A stretch of DNA of 64,000 nt from Rotaria socialis (Eukaryota > Rotifera > Eurotatoria > Philodinida > Philodinidae): positions 66,343-130,342 of the forward strand of contig CAJNYU010000182.1 of the NCBI GenBank assembly GCA_905331475.1, read 5' to 3'. Under the pieces are notes generated by a model. It was not told where the DNA came from and searched no databases. It was given only the letters and a program-made list of their open reading frames with translations. Shown here one piece after another: positions 23,955-34,769 of this stretch; positions within the stretch are counted from its first letter, which is position 1, and every line of letters begins with the position of its first letter. The translations under genes were made by a program, and so were the position numbers.

Positions 23955-24882
23955 GTTAGAAATAGAAACCGATAATTAGTGCAAATTTTTAAACGAGCAA
24001 TAATTTAGAAAAATCTAAAATATACAAAAAAACTGTAAAAGTGCTTTTATGGTTGTATTCTTGCATTTTACTATACTACTTTTTTCTCTTCTCTTCTATC
24101 TGACTCGTCATCGTGTAGAATTATAACACTAAACCATGCGAGTACTTTTTTTTCAAACAGACCACTATCTAGGTGATCAAATAACCTACTTTTTTTTTCA
24201 GTTAAGTATTGAAAAAGAACGTTTTCTTGTGTCAATTTATTTTTCTTATTCGTTCTCTGTTTTTTTCACTACACTTTATCTTGACAATATTGCAATATTT
24301 TCTGTATAGATAGTAAAGTAGATATTCTTTGTATGAAGACAATTAGTCTGAAATAATTGTATTATCGAAGTTAACCTATGATACTTGTATTTAGTAGAAA
24401 ACGAGAAGAAATCAGCGACGAGTTCTGCTCAGCTCGAAAGCATTATATTCATAAAAGACTGAATGGAGACAATTTTTTTCTATGAACTCTAACCTGAAAA
24501 ATCAATTGCTTGTGGTGCTTCATATATACTAAGTGCAATGTGGACACATTGCTGTATATACAGGCGATGAAGTCAAATATTTTATCTCATTTAAAGCATT
24601 ACATCTTCAGTCTCGTAAGCATGCATTGGGCTATTTTTTTATCTTCTTTCTTTCTTTTCTTCGTTGATAAAAATCGTTTTTACTGCTTGATATGTGAAAA
24701 ATGAGAAGGCTATCTTAATAAATGAAAGGTCTCTTTTTTATTCAAACCAAGTCAAAACCTGCACAAACAGGTTGACATAGATGAGAAGTGATTTAACGAT
24801 ATATATATATATAAGATAGTAGTTCATTACAAGTAAAATAAATAATCGTTAAATACTTTTACATAACAAAAAATAAACAAGA
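23955..24882. other. Intergenic between PuuE-UraD and the 358-aa gene
   Basis: AT-rich, with poly-T tracts and a short (AT)n run near 24801-24812. No gene or structured RNA recognised. It lies between two minus-strand genes, so it holds the 5' flank of PuuE-UraD and the 3' flank of the 358-aa gene. Confidence 0.5.
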
Positions 24883-26012
24883 CTAGGATATATTTTGTTT
24901 TAATAATTCCGAAGGTACATTTATTTCTATGCCGATTTCTTGAAAATAATTTTCAATATCATTTTTTATTGTTAAAATAATTTGCTTAATAGCTAAATCT
25001 AAATCTTTTGAATCACTGCCAATAAGTTCCTTCCAACAATTCAATAATTCTGTATTTTCTTGACTGATTAATTTCTTCTTTACAACATCATACTGTTTCA
25101 ATAGTAAATCTTTAACATGAACTTCCATGTCGTGAACATTATGCGCTATGATAGATCGTGTTAACCAATGTGTTAACATGAACATATCAAATACTCGATA
25201 TTCATAGAGAAATATTTCTCTGTCATTATGTGTTATTAAGTCAAAACGCCATTTATCATTTGAACATATAAATCCAATGCCAGAAAAATTCTCATCAATT
25301 ACACGACCAAAGTACCATTTAAATAGAGCATCATATATTCCTCGATGAACGGTTTGTGTAGAACTAAATAATTTTGTTTGTTTTACAAGAATATCGCCAC
25401 GTTGACAGTGATGTCCATTCAATATGAATTTTGATTGGTTTTGATAGGAAAATATAACTAAACCAACATATGCGCCAACGCTAAGATAGAATTCATCCGA
25501 AGCGGTACACATATGAAAATGTATAAAACGAGATCGACGACGATTCGTGAAAATTTGTGGTTCAATATTGATAGTACAATCAGTTACATCAGATGATTTT
25601 ATTTCTGCACGATGCAATTGAGATGTACGTAGATATTTAACAAGTGGCAATGGTTCCATGTGTTCAATAGTTTTTAATCGAAGCCAAACATCACAAATTG
25701 ATAATTTATAAATCTTTTGCTCCGGTCGTTTTTTATCAATTGACAATTTTAAATCATCAATATTGGCGTCAAGAGTAATAAGAACATGATTCATAAATAG
25801 ATCTAATGTATTTTGTTTATATTCGATTTCATTTTGTACTTTTTCTATGTCAGATGCATGATGCTCATCTGCTTGAGTTTCACACAATGTCGTTAAAGTT
25901 ATTTCAGTTGAACTCTATGAGAAAAAAAAACAATAGAGAAACTCCATAGATTGAAATCATTTCTTACATTTTCTCTTGTTTTTAATTTTGATTTAAACGA
26001 TCGAAAAGACAT
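24883..26012 (-). CDS. Protein of unknown family, 358 aa
   Basis: Two exons: 25968..26012 encodes MSFRSFKSKLKTREN, and 24883..25914 follows in phase 0 (TTTCTCATAG acceptor, AATGTAAG donor). I recognise no family. Visible features are a basic N-terminus, then charged helical sequence (EIEYKQNTLDLFMNHVL). A beta-rich middle has many aromatics and Cys (FIHFHMCTASDEFYLSVGAY, YDALFKWYFGRVIDENFSG). The C-terminal half is helical (VFDMFMLTHWLTRSIIAHN, KQIILTIKNDIENYFQEIG). No signal peptide or clear membrane segment. Codon use matches neighbours. It could be a lineage-specific bdelloid protein or a fast-evolving member of a known family. Confidence 0.7.
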
Positions 26013-28907
26013 GAAAAAAATTCAAATAAATGTATACAAAATGCAAGTAAGCGAAAAAAGCTTTCTTATCAACTTTCAAGATAATATTCTCAAAGTAAAA
26101 ATGTAATGATTCATCATCAGATCTTAACAAAATGCATCCGTAGCTGAAGTTTTGTTTTTGAATAGACATTCGTCTTCGTGACTTTCATTGATCGTATGTA
26201 CGTATTTGTTCAATACACATGTACAAATAGAAAAAATGTCAAACAGTAGGGACTCTCTATGTTATCATCTTTTTATGATTCATGTTAGACTCCTGCAATC
26301 AGCCATATTAAATTTAAACTTTTGGTATTGATAAACAGGCTTAGAATAAATATTCTAATATTGGAGTATATCCGAAGATATATAATACTTTTATTCATAT
26401 GTGAATTCTTGTTGTCAAGCAAAGGAGCCCTTTTTTCTTATGTGATGGATGCCGAAGATTTGACCAATTTGATTTTTTTTTCAAGAAGCTTTGAAGAGAA
26501 CAAATTACATCATTCCGTTGAACTACTATTCATGAAAATCATTGAAATTGTTTTTTTTTGTACTCAAATAATAGCAACGAGAGGTGAGCGATAGAGAATA
26601 AAGAGAAAAAAATCCGATCGTTTAAATCAAGTATATTTTGTTGAATATATGAGACAAATGAACGTGTTCAATGTGACGAAAGAAAGAATTTATTTTATGT
26701 TGGTAGCCAGCGGACATTTAACAAAAAAGAATCCAGTGAGAAAAGCTTTTTATTCATGTTGAACAACAGACACGTACAGAAAGAGAGATGATGTTGATCG
26801 AAAAAAAGGGGCTGGATACTCATACATACAGTGGACTGTTTATCCAATGAATTAAGTGTAGACACAGGTGGTTATATGTCGAAATAGACTCTTTATTCAA
26901 GATTTTTTTTCTCTTGCTCTTTACTTATTTGAAAAAATAACCTTCGTGCCTATTCTCTTGTGTTCAGCGAACTGCATTCACTTATTTTCGTTAAAAGGGA
27001 CAGAAAAAGAACGACGACGAAAGCAAAATAACACATCATCGTCGATTGAACCGAAAACGTAGAGAGAGCGAGAGAGACAATAAAAAATTTATAAACTTCG
27101 TTCTTCCTTGTTCAAGGTATGTATGAATGATGAACGCAATGACAGCTAGATATTACTTATATTCACCTATCAATTTTCCATTTAATCATACTTAAACTTT
27201 TTTTTTTCTTAAAAGAAGCAAAATGAATAGGCGATAAACACATATTTTACATTGGCAAAATCATCATGATTAATAGTCTTTGTTGATTAGAGACCGATAA
27301 AAATAAGAATGATGTTTCTATATAACTTCTATTGTTCATCTCCTTAAAAAAGGATTCGGATTATATTTGATTGACATTTTTAAATAAATTTCATGAGTGA
27401 TGATTTAGCCATAAGATATCTTAATGATGCTTGACAATTATTTTATAGCCTTCTATTATAGATAAGTTCGTATTCATGACCAAAAGCTGACAACTCAGCT
27501 TATGTTTATGTTTTGGTTATTTTTCATGAAAACAACACATATTTAACTTGTAAAGCAAAGTGTCTGCTGTTGCCGCAACTGTTATCAGTACATAATGCTA
27601 CTGAAGACAGATGCAGCAGTTCCATAGCTTCAGAAATCGATATCGATTTCTCCATTGTCTATCAAGATATAGTTCGAGGCAGATGAATTCGCGCTACAAT
27701 AATACGTGTATAATGTTTGATTATGAATCTCAAATGATAATACGAAGAGCATCTGTAGTAAAACTTTTAAAAAAGTTTGAGAATTTCAATTGGGTTTTTG
27801 TCTTTCTTTCTTCACAACACATTACTATCCGGGATCGATAGTGAAATAATGTTGTCATGATTGTTCAAAAATAACAAACAAACAAGAATTCATTGTTTTT
27901 ATATTGCATGACTATAGAAATAAATACTACAACATCAACAGAGCACTTCTTTGTTTTTTTTATCAAGCTTCCTTTTTTTCTCTTCTTCTTCTTCTTCTTC
28001 TTCGTAGTTATCATTCATTCCATGTCAAGATTGATTTAGGCTAGGTTACCAATAACGAGCAAACACGGTCACCGCCATTACATTTTCTCTTTCTGTCTTT
28101 TCTCTAGTAAAAGCATCGATTGTTTTTTGGTCTGTAGTATGTCGATGTCCAACTATTCTATTCTATCCAAACTAAAAGAATAATAATACAAAAGAAAAGA
28201 AAAAGGCATCGCTCTGTTGTGTTGAACATGAGAGAAAGAAAAGAAAAAAATCATCATAATTCGACTCGTTCTCTTTCGGTAGACATTCTGCGATATTTAT
28301 TTTGTATATTCATACACAGTGGACTTTTGCTTCACATCGGCGAAGCGAGTGTACCAAAAAAAGAAGAAAAAAAATCTTTTATAGTATAGTCGAAAAAGAA
28401 GAAAGAAGAGAAAAAATGGCGTCGTCATCGTTCATCGTCGACCGATGGTCAATTCGCCCCGACGAGAAATACAATTAGACATATGCATGTATACATATAT
28501 GTATATGTACAAAAAAAGAAAAAAAGTCTAAACGAGTCCTATGTGAGAGCGTATTCTCTCATTTGCGAAGAAGGAAAAGAAGAGGAAAAGATGCTGTTCT
28601 TCTTTTCTGCTTTGCGCGCCGTCGTCCACCTCGAAAAAGCCATTTCTGAACCTGTCATTACTACACAAAAAGAAACGAGGAGAGAGAAAAAGAAGTCTTG
28701 CTTGTACACGAACCAAGAGAGGAAAAAAGAGAATATAAGCATGAGAGAGAGAGAGAGAGAGAAAAAGAGCGATCACAAAAACAAATGAGAGAGAGGACAC
28801 AACGACGAACAAAAACACACACGCCACCCATGAACGGGGCTAGATCACTGTGTATATATCTTTTAGAACACTGTATGTTTTATTTGACATTTTTGTAGAA
28901 TTCAAAT
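26013..28907. other. Long non-coding upstream region of hunchback
   Basis: About 2.9 kb between divergent genes. It holds many A/T-rich tracts, GA/AG-rich purine runs at 27060-27080, 28370-28420 and 28660-28780, and TTC repeats near 27985-28002. Open frames are compositional. A TTTTTGTAG acceptor ends at 28898, ten bases before the hunchback ATG, so at least one non-coding exon or a trans-splice leader is likely. Confidence 0.55.
28743..28762. repeat. (GA)n microsatellite
   Basis: Ten perfect GA units in the 5' region of hunchback, inside a wider purine-rich stretch. Confidence 0.95.
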
Positions 28908-31900
28908 ATGCAACATACATCGTCAACGCCTCCACCATTAATTGAAAATTGTCAAATTTTACCTATGTCTACAACAACGATATCAGAAATTTCCAAATCT
29001 AATGATAATCATTATACATCACTTTTATTAAAAAAGAAATTAGCCATATTTGATAGTGCATCAAAAAATACAACAACAGAAGTCAGTATCGCAAATGATA
29101 CTATCGTTAATCCTGTTTCTGTAAGTTATTTTCTTACGGAAATATGTTTATTTGAATTTTCAACGTCTTTTTCTTCTTCTTCCAGTTAATCAAACCATCA
29201 AGTACAACTTTATCACTCAATGAGAATGAACCTGTGAAAAGTGCCAGTCGAGTAAGAAGATAACTGGATACGCTGATAATTAATTTTTATTTTGTTTTAC
29301 TAGCGTCGTAAACCACTTCGTCCTTGGTCATTGTCTGCACGTGGTGAAAGACCGAATTCTGTATGTTCTATTAGGAAATAAAAATCAAAAAAAGTATTTT
29401 GTATTGAATTTCATTTTTTTGCAGAACAATTGTATCAATCATTCGATTGAACCCATCAGTGATAACGATGATGATGATGATGATGATGATGATAATGATA
29501 ATCAAATGGTGAGAGGTTTTTGAAAGTTTTGCTGTGTTTTTGTAAGGCTTATTTTTTACTTTTTGAAAATAATCAGGAAATGAAATATTCACCTGTGAAT
29601 CATGAAACAACAAATAGTAATATGGAAGAAAGTGATGATCAAGATATTGAATGGCCAAAATGTTTATCAACAATTGAAGAAATTCTTAAAATGTATGTTG
29701 AAACCAATCGAGTAGTACAATGTGTTCGCTGTGGTACAAATGCTAATCAGGATAATCTACTCGAACATGTATCTATTCATTATCCATACAAATGTTATTC
29801 ATGTGGGTAAGTAAAATATCACATCGATTTTTCTTGTTTTCACAGATAAAGGAAATAAAAAAAAGATTTTGTGTCTAGGACTAATATGACTTTGGTAAGA
29901 AGGATGTTTCTCTGTTGTTTGTCTCTAAATCATTTTTGTTAACGTTGTTTTTTTTTCAATATCGTTTTTAACTAAAAACAAATTATAATGTCTCATTTTT
30001 TATTTTCTCGTGAAATAGTTTCTATTGTGATTCATCATCGAGTCTTGACGAACACAATCGAACACATACACCATCGAGCCAAACAAAATCCATAATGGAA
30101 CAATTACCGGCACCTGCTGTACCTGTATCAACTTCAATAAAATCATCTGAATCATTAAATGGTACTAATACGACGAGTAATAACAGTGAAAAATCAACTC
30201 CACCTAGTAAAGCCAAAGTTCATCGATGTCGACAATGTTCATTTGTATCCAGTGTTAAGGTAATTATATCTACTTCTTTAAATCTCAAATATGTTTCTTT
30301 TGCTTAAAATTTATCTTACACAGGAAGATTACTGGGCACATCATCGAGTACATATACGAGCTGATAAAATACTTGAATGTCCAAGTTGTCCATTTGTTAC
30401 TGAATATAAACATCATCTTGAATATCATTTACGCAATCATCTTGGTTCTAAACCGTTTAAATGTTCTAAGTAAATATAAAGTTTATTTTTCTTGTTCGAA
30501 ATCTCCAATAATATATTTCGATTATCGTAGATGTGATTATGCATGTGTTAATTTATCTATGTTACGTTCACATAAAAAATCTCATTATCGCCATCTTTTA
30601 TTTAAATGTTCAAACTGTTCATTTGAATCAAAACAGTATCAAGCATTACAAGAACATTTACAAATTGAAGGACACGAACCGTATGTTGATGAAAATATTG
30701 AAGAATTTCTCAAAGAATATGCTAATGGAAATATGAATAATCCAACTAATAATAATAATAATCCGACTAGTAATTCTCCGCCACCATCAATCACCACGGG
30801 AGCAGCACAAAAAACTAATACTCGTTCATCAAAAAAACGTAAGACGGCACCGACAACCAATACACCAGTTATTGTTAAACGTACTTCATCAACATCGTCA
30901 ATGGGCTCGTCGGGTGCAGCCATGTCACCAATATCAAATGACGAACGTCAAATAGATTCCACGAATCAACAAACAACAACACCATTGTCGACGCCATCAT
31001 TACCACTTGTTTGTAGTCTTTGTGATTATGTTGCTGCATCGAAAGAAGGACTTGGTGTACATTTATTTCAGCATGCTTGTAAAAAAAGTGACTTACTCAA
31101 TCGATCACTTCTAGCTAGTGCAACGGTAGATTCAACAACAAAATTAATGGAATTATTCAATGGAAAACTTGGATCATTTAATAATGGACAGGTAATTTGT
31201 TTTTGAAATATAAACTTTAACTTCTCAATATAAGATCGATAGAAAAATCTTCGTAGTGAAACTCCAGGGTGATACATTGATAGTTTCTTATTCGATCATG
31301 ATTTACTCTATGAAAAATAGTACTATGAGGATTGAGTTTCAAAAAAATATTAATTAGGTCCAAAATGTTTACATAATAGATAACATAAAAATCTCGTTTC
31401 CATTGAGAAACTAGTTGTACGATATAGATAAGAGTTTGCTGTTTGTCATTAGTACTTGTAAATTTTGATTGTACGTTATAAAGATTTTCTCATATAGTGT
31501 TACCTAAAAAAAAATTTTTTTTCATCAAGAACGATCTAAATCGGTGAATCTTTCTCTTCTAGTTAAATGACTTTATCGCTCCATATCAACAATTTCTTAC
31601 TCAACAAATCCAATCTCATTTATCATCGACCAGTGTATTATCATCAATGCCTACAAGTGTCCATTCCTATCATCTCGATAATAATAATAACCATGCACCG
31701 GCACCACCATCTTTACTTAATGGTGGTTATTCGTTATTGTCATCGTGTATTAAGAATGAATCGAATGAAAATCATCTTCCATCATCAAAGCTCGATACCA
31801 ATGTAAAACGACAACGAAAAGGACAAGCGCCATTTAAATATTCAGCTGATACTAGTCATGATGAACATTCAAATGAATTCATAAATCGTCATGATCAACA

Positions 31901-32108
31901 AACACAAGTTGATGAATGTCAAATAAAACGTTTATTTGAATGTTTTCATTGTGAAATTATTTTCAAAGATTTTGCAATGTATTGTACACATAAACAGTTA
32001 CATTATTCGCCTGATAATCCATTTCGTTGTGCCCAATGTGGAGAACAAAAAGCCAATAAGTACGACTTTTTTGTACATGTTGCTCAACAAGCCCATGAAC
32101 TAACCTGA
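28908..32108 (+). CDS. hb: Hunchback-family zinc-finger transcription factor
   Basis: Nine exons in phase: 28908..29120, 29186..29251, 29304..29360, 29425..29508, 29577..29806, 30019..30259, 30324..30469, 30531..31191, 31563..32108; 747 aa. The central four C2H2 fingers (~282-391) include CPFVTEYKHHLEYHLRNH followed by the linker GSKPFKC and SMLRSHKKSH, which is diagnostic for Hunchback. Two fingers near 187-235 and one near 508-530 flank them. The last pair (C693 onward: CEIIFKDFAMYCTHKQLH, then FFVHVAQQAHELT) is the Hunchback/Ikaros-type dimerisation module. Exon 4 has an Asp run encoded by a GAT repeat. Ser/Thr/Asn-rich linkers separate the finger groups. In insects it patterns the axis and times neuroblasts; in spiralians it is mainly neural or epithelial. 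The nucleus is the expected site. Intron 8 (371 nt) is the longest. Confidence 0.93.
29467..29496 (+). repeat. (GAT)n coding microsatellite
   Basis: Nine to ten GAT units within hunchback exon 4, translated as an Asp run. This is a likely site of length variation between alleles. Confidence 0.95.
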
Positions 32109-32293
32109 TTTATAAAACTTAAATTATACAGAAAAACATACAGCGGTTTTTTTTCGCATTTATTTGTTTTTGGTTTGTACATTGTTTTTTTGTTGCTGTT
32201 GGTTTTTCCTTTTTTTTTTTGTTTTTTCTTTATTTGCCATGACATTCAAGAAAAAAAAACACACATTCTAAATTTTCCGAATTAGTCTGTTAT

Positions 32294-32911
32294 TTATGAA
32301 AAAATATCTTTTCGACGATCGCCATAAGTGTTTAAAAGTTCTTCGTCGAGCATAAATATGACTAATTTCAGTTCGAATTCTTGGGCCTCGTTGAAACGAT
32401 TGTCAAAATCTTCTAAAAGTCTCTCAACTTCAATATGATGATCTAAAACGTGGGATTCAAGATAATCTTGAACATTAGCATCCTTAGCATTATCAGCTTC
32501 TTGATGACATCGTACTGCTATGTTCCATGCTTCTTTGTTTTGATTACGTGCTGCGGATAAAGCATTAACAACATCCATTGTGTTTTTTATGCCAGCACGG
32601 ATACTCACACCATTAACATTGATTAATCGATCAAGTTTTGCTTTACGCAATGCTAAGAATTTCACTAGGTCATGAGCTTTTGATGAGTCATCATCGCTAA
32701 GTTTCGTAAATAGACTTGCAAAACCAGGATAAGCATTGTTAGTACCTAATTTCGATGATAATTGAAGATAATTATATGAACCAGTAAGTTCTTGTGTTGC
32801 TAGATCACTTAAACATTTAGCTACATTAATACTGATTTTTATTGAACATGATGGAACAATTAATTTCAATAAAACAATAGAAATAACAATAAAAGATATT
32901 GTTTTCAACAT
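32294..32911 (-). CDS. Secreted ferritin subunit with altered ferroxidase residues
   Basis: 205 aa from the ATG at 32911, the first AUG after an ATCATCTGCAG acceptor. Residues 1-~24 are a signal peptide (MLKTISFIVISIVLLKLIVP), so the product enters the secretory route, as do many invertebrate ferritins. The four-helix ferritin core follows: QELTGSYNYLQLSSKLG, GFASLFTKLSDDDSSKAHDL, DYLESHVLDHHIEVERLLED, and MLDEELLNTYGDRRKDIFS at the end. Aligned by eye to human H chain, Glu27 and Tyr34 are kept. The Glu61/Glu62 pair reads Asp/Asp, His65 reads Lys, Glu107 reads Asn and Gln141 reads His. The iron-oxidising centre is therefore probably weak or absent, and this may be a light-chain-like or iron-carrying subunit. 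It converges on hunchback with only 185 bp between the stops. Confidence 0.85.
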   Translation of the reverse strand: MLKTISFIVISIVLLKLIVPSCSIKISINVAKCLSDLATQELTGSYNYLQLSSKLGTNNAYPGFASLFTKLSDDDSSKAHDLVKFLALRKAKLDRLINVNGVSIRAGIKNTMDVVNALSAARNQNKEAWNIAVRCHQEADNAKDANVQDYLESHVLDHHIEVERLLEDFDNRFNEAQEFELKLVIFMLDEELLNTYGDRRKDIFS

Positions 32912-34769
32912 CACTGGCGTATATATTCTGCAGATGATAAAGTGAAGAAGAAAAATAAATGTCCTGTAACTTGATGAAACAGATGATAAAAAGGTTTCTT
33001 CTCGTTGCAAGATTTCATAACCTTTCGTCAATATTTTGCTTATCTTTGGCCTGTGTGATATGTGATGTTTTTTCCGGTTGAAACGAATAGAAATGAAGAT
33101 TTTTCTTCACTGTGCTTTAATAGATTCTTTCGGTACAAACATAAGAAGGAAAAGGTGAAAAATAGGAATGGATAAGAAACACAACAAATTATTTAGAGAT
33201 AAACAAACAGACATGCAGCGTTACGATCAAGGAGTCATACAGCAAAAGATGTAGTGATAAGAAATGCCAACGTACAATGATCAAGGTACAAAAAACATAG
33301 TTTGGAATACGCGTAGGCATCTCTTCACACGTTTCCTTTAGGAGCAGGTCTTTTTGAATTCATTCTAGTGTATTTGGACAAGGAGTCAACATCAATAGAG
33401 TCTATTAAAGCTACAACATATTTGTTCGAGTACGGTGAATGAATATAGACGAAAATTTTTTCCAAAATACTTGAATCAAACTAAATACATAGATCCATTT
33501 CAATGTACTATATTATCTATCTCGAGAATCTGATGAATGTAAAAATTCACACATCGAACGTGAATAGAATGATGTTTGTTCAATTGATGATCTCATTTTT
33601 CTAATAAGCCATAGCAGCAATGAAAGAATCGCTCGTCCTTCTACTTATGTTTGAGTTATTTTAAGAATAGCGCAATAAAATTTGTTTGAATTTTAGTGAA
33701 TGAATAAAGCACAGGTATTAGAGAGAAATTTTAGCTAGAGTTACATTTCGAAGGCATGAGTATAATTTTAAAAAAGCCCAGTTTCCGACGTGTACTTCGG
33801 TTTTTCATGGTTGATTGAGTGAGTCAAAAATAGTTGTTTGCAACCATTTTTAAAATTTTAGAATCCGATCTCTTGAGGCGAGTCAAGTGCTTATGTCAAC
33901 AGCAGGTCTGCGATAACAGGATAGAAAGAGAATCCTTTGCATTTTTTCCAATGAAAAATGTGAAATTTAATTTTTGAAATGCATCCACCAGCTAGCAAAC
34001 ACTTTAGCTTCGGCGATGATTGAAAAAAATCAACATGGGAAAGTTGGGATTTTTCAAGTGAGACCAAAAATTCAAGCATTTTATCATCCATGTTTGATTG
34101 AAAATCATTGAATTTAATAACCAAATCCACTTTATTTCATTGATTTTTGCATCATTTGAAATACTATACTAAAAAAAATTATGTGTATCATTGCCCCATG
34201 AATTCGTTTCAATTATTCTATAAATATTTTTTTAATAGTTTTCTTTCTTTTTCTTAAACTACTCTACTATATTTGTACACAGAATCGAAAAATAAAAATC
34301 AATTGCCATGCTGTATCTTTTTTTAAATGCAAATGTTATAGACTAAATTAAAAGAGAAAAACTAGAAATACTTTCGTCATTCCTTTCAATTAGGCATCGA
34401 CAATTCCACATACTTAAATCAGTTCCGAATCGCATACATATTCATCATTAATAGGCGTAGGAGGGTGGGTGGCATACATTTTCGACTGCCAGCACACCTA
34501 CACTTTACTCCCTCTTTTTCGCACTCGTTGTTTCGTTCGTTCTTCAATTACCAATATATATTTGTGTTTATTCTCGTGTTTTGATGTGTAGAGTTTTTTT
34601 TAACAAACCTTGGTGTAATGCGTGGTTGAGTCAGAGCGAATAATAATCATATTTCTATTGTGGGAATAATCTAACCAGTAAGAAAATCATATGCGTAGTC
34701 AAAACAACAATTTATTTGACAATATTGCTTAGTGGATTCGCGCCGGTATTCAACGTGTCGGAAAACAAA
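32912..34769. other. Intergenic between ferritin and the ART-TPR gene
   Basis: About 1.9 kb of AT-rich DNA between divergent genes, holding both 5' regions. The ferritin side has an acceptor (CTGCAG) about 20 nt before the ATG. The ART-TPR side has pyrimidine runs around 34500-34540. I see no gene and no iron-responsive-element hairpin that I can support. Confidence 0.5.

Noticed and set aside
28483-28898. Open frames rich in Lys/Glu/Arg or Leu/Phe/Ser upstream of hunchback
   Set aside because: They are translations of GA-rich and complementary CT-rich sequence.
34716-34769. Upstream extension of the ART-TPR frame
   Set aside because: It begins with TTG, not ATG; the first AUG is at 34770.
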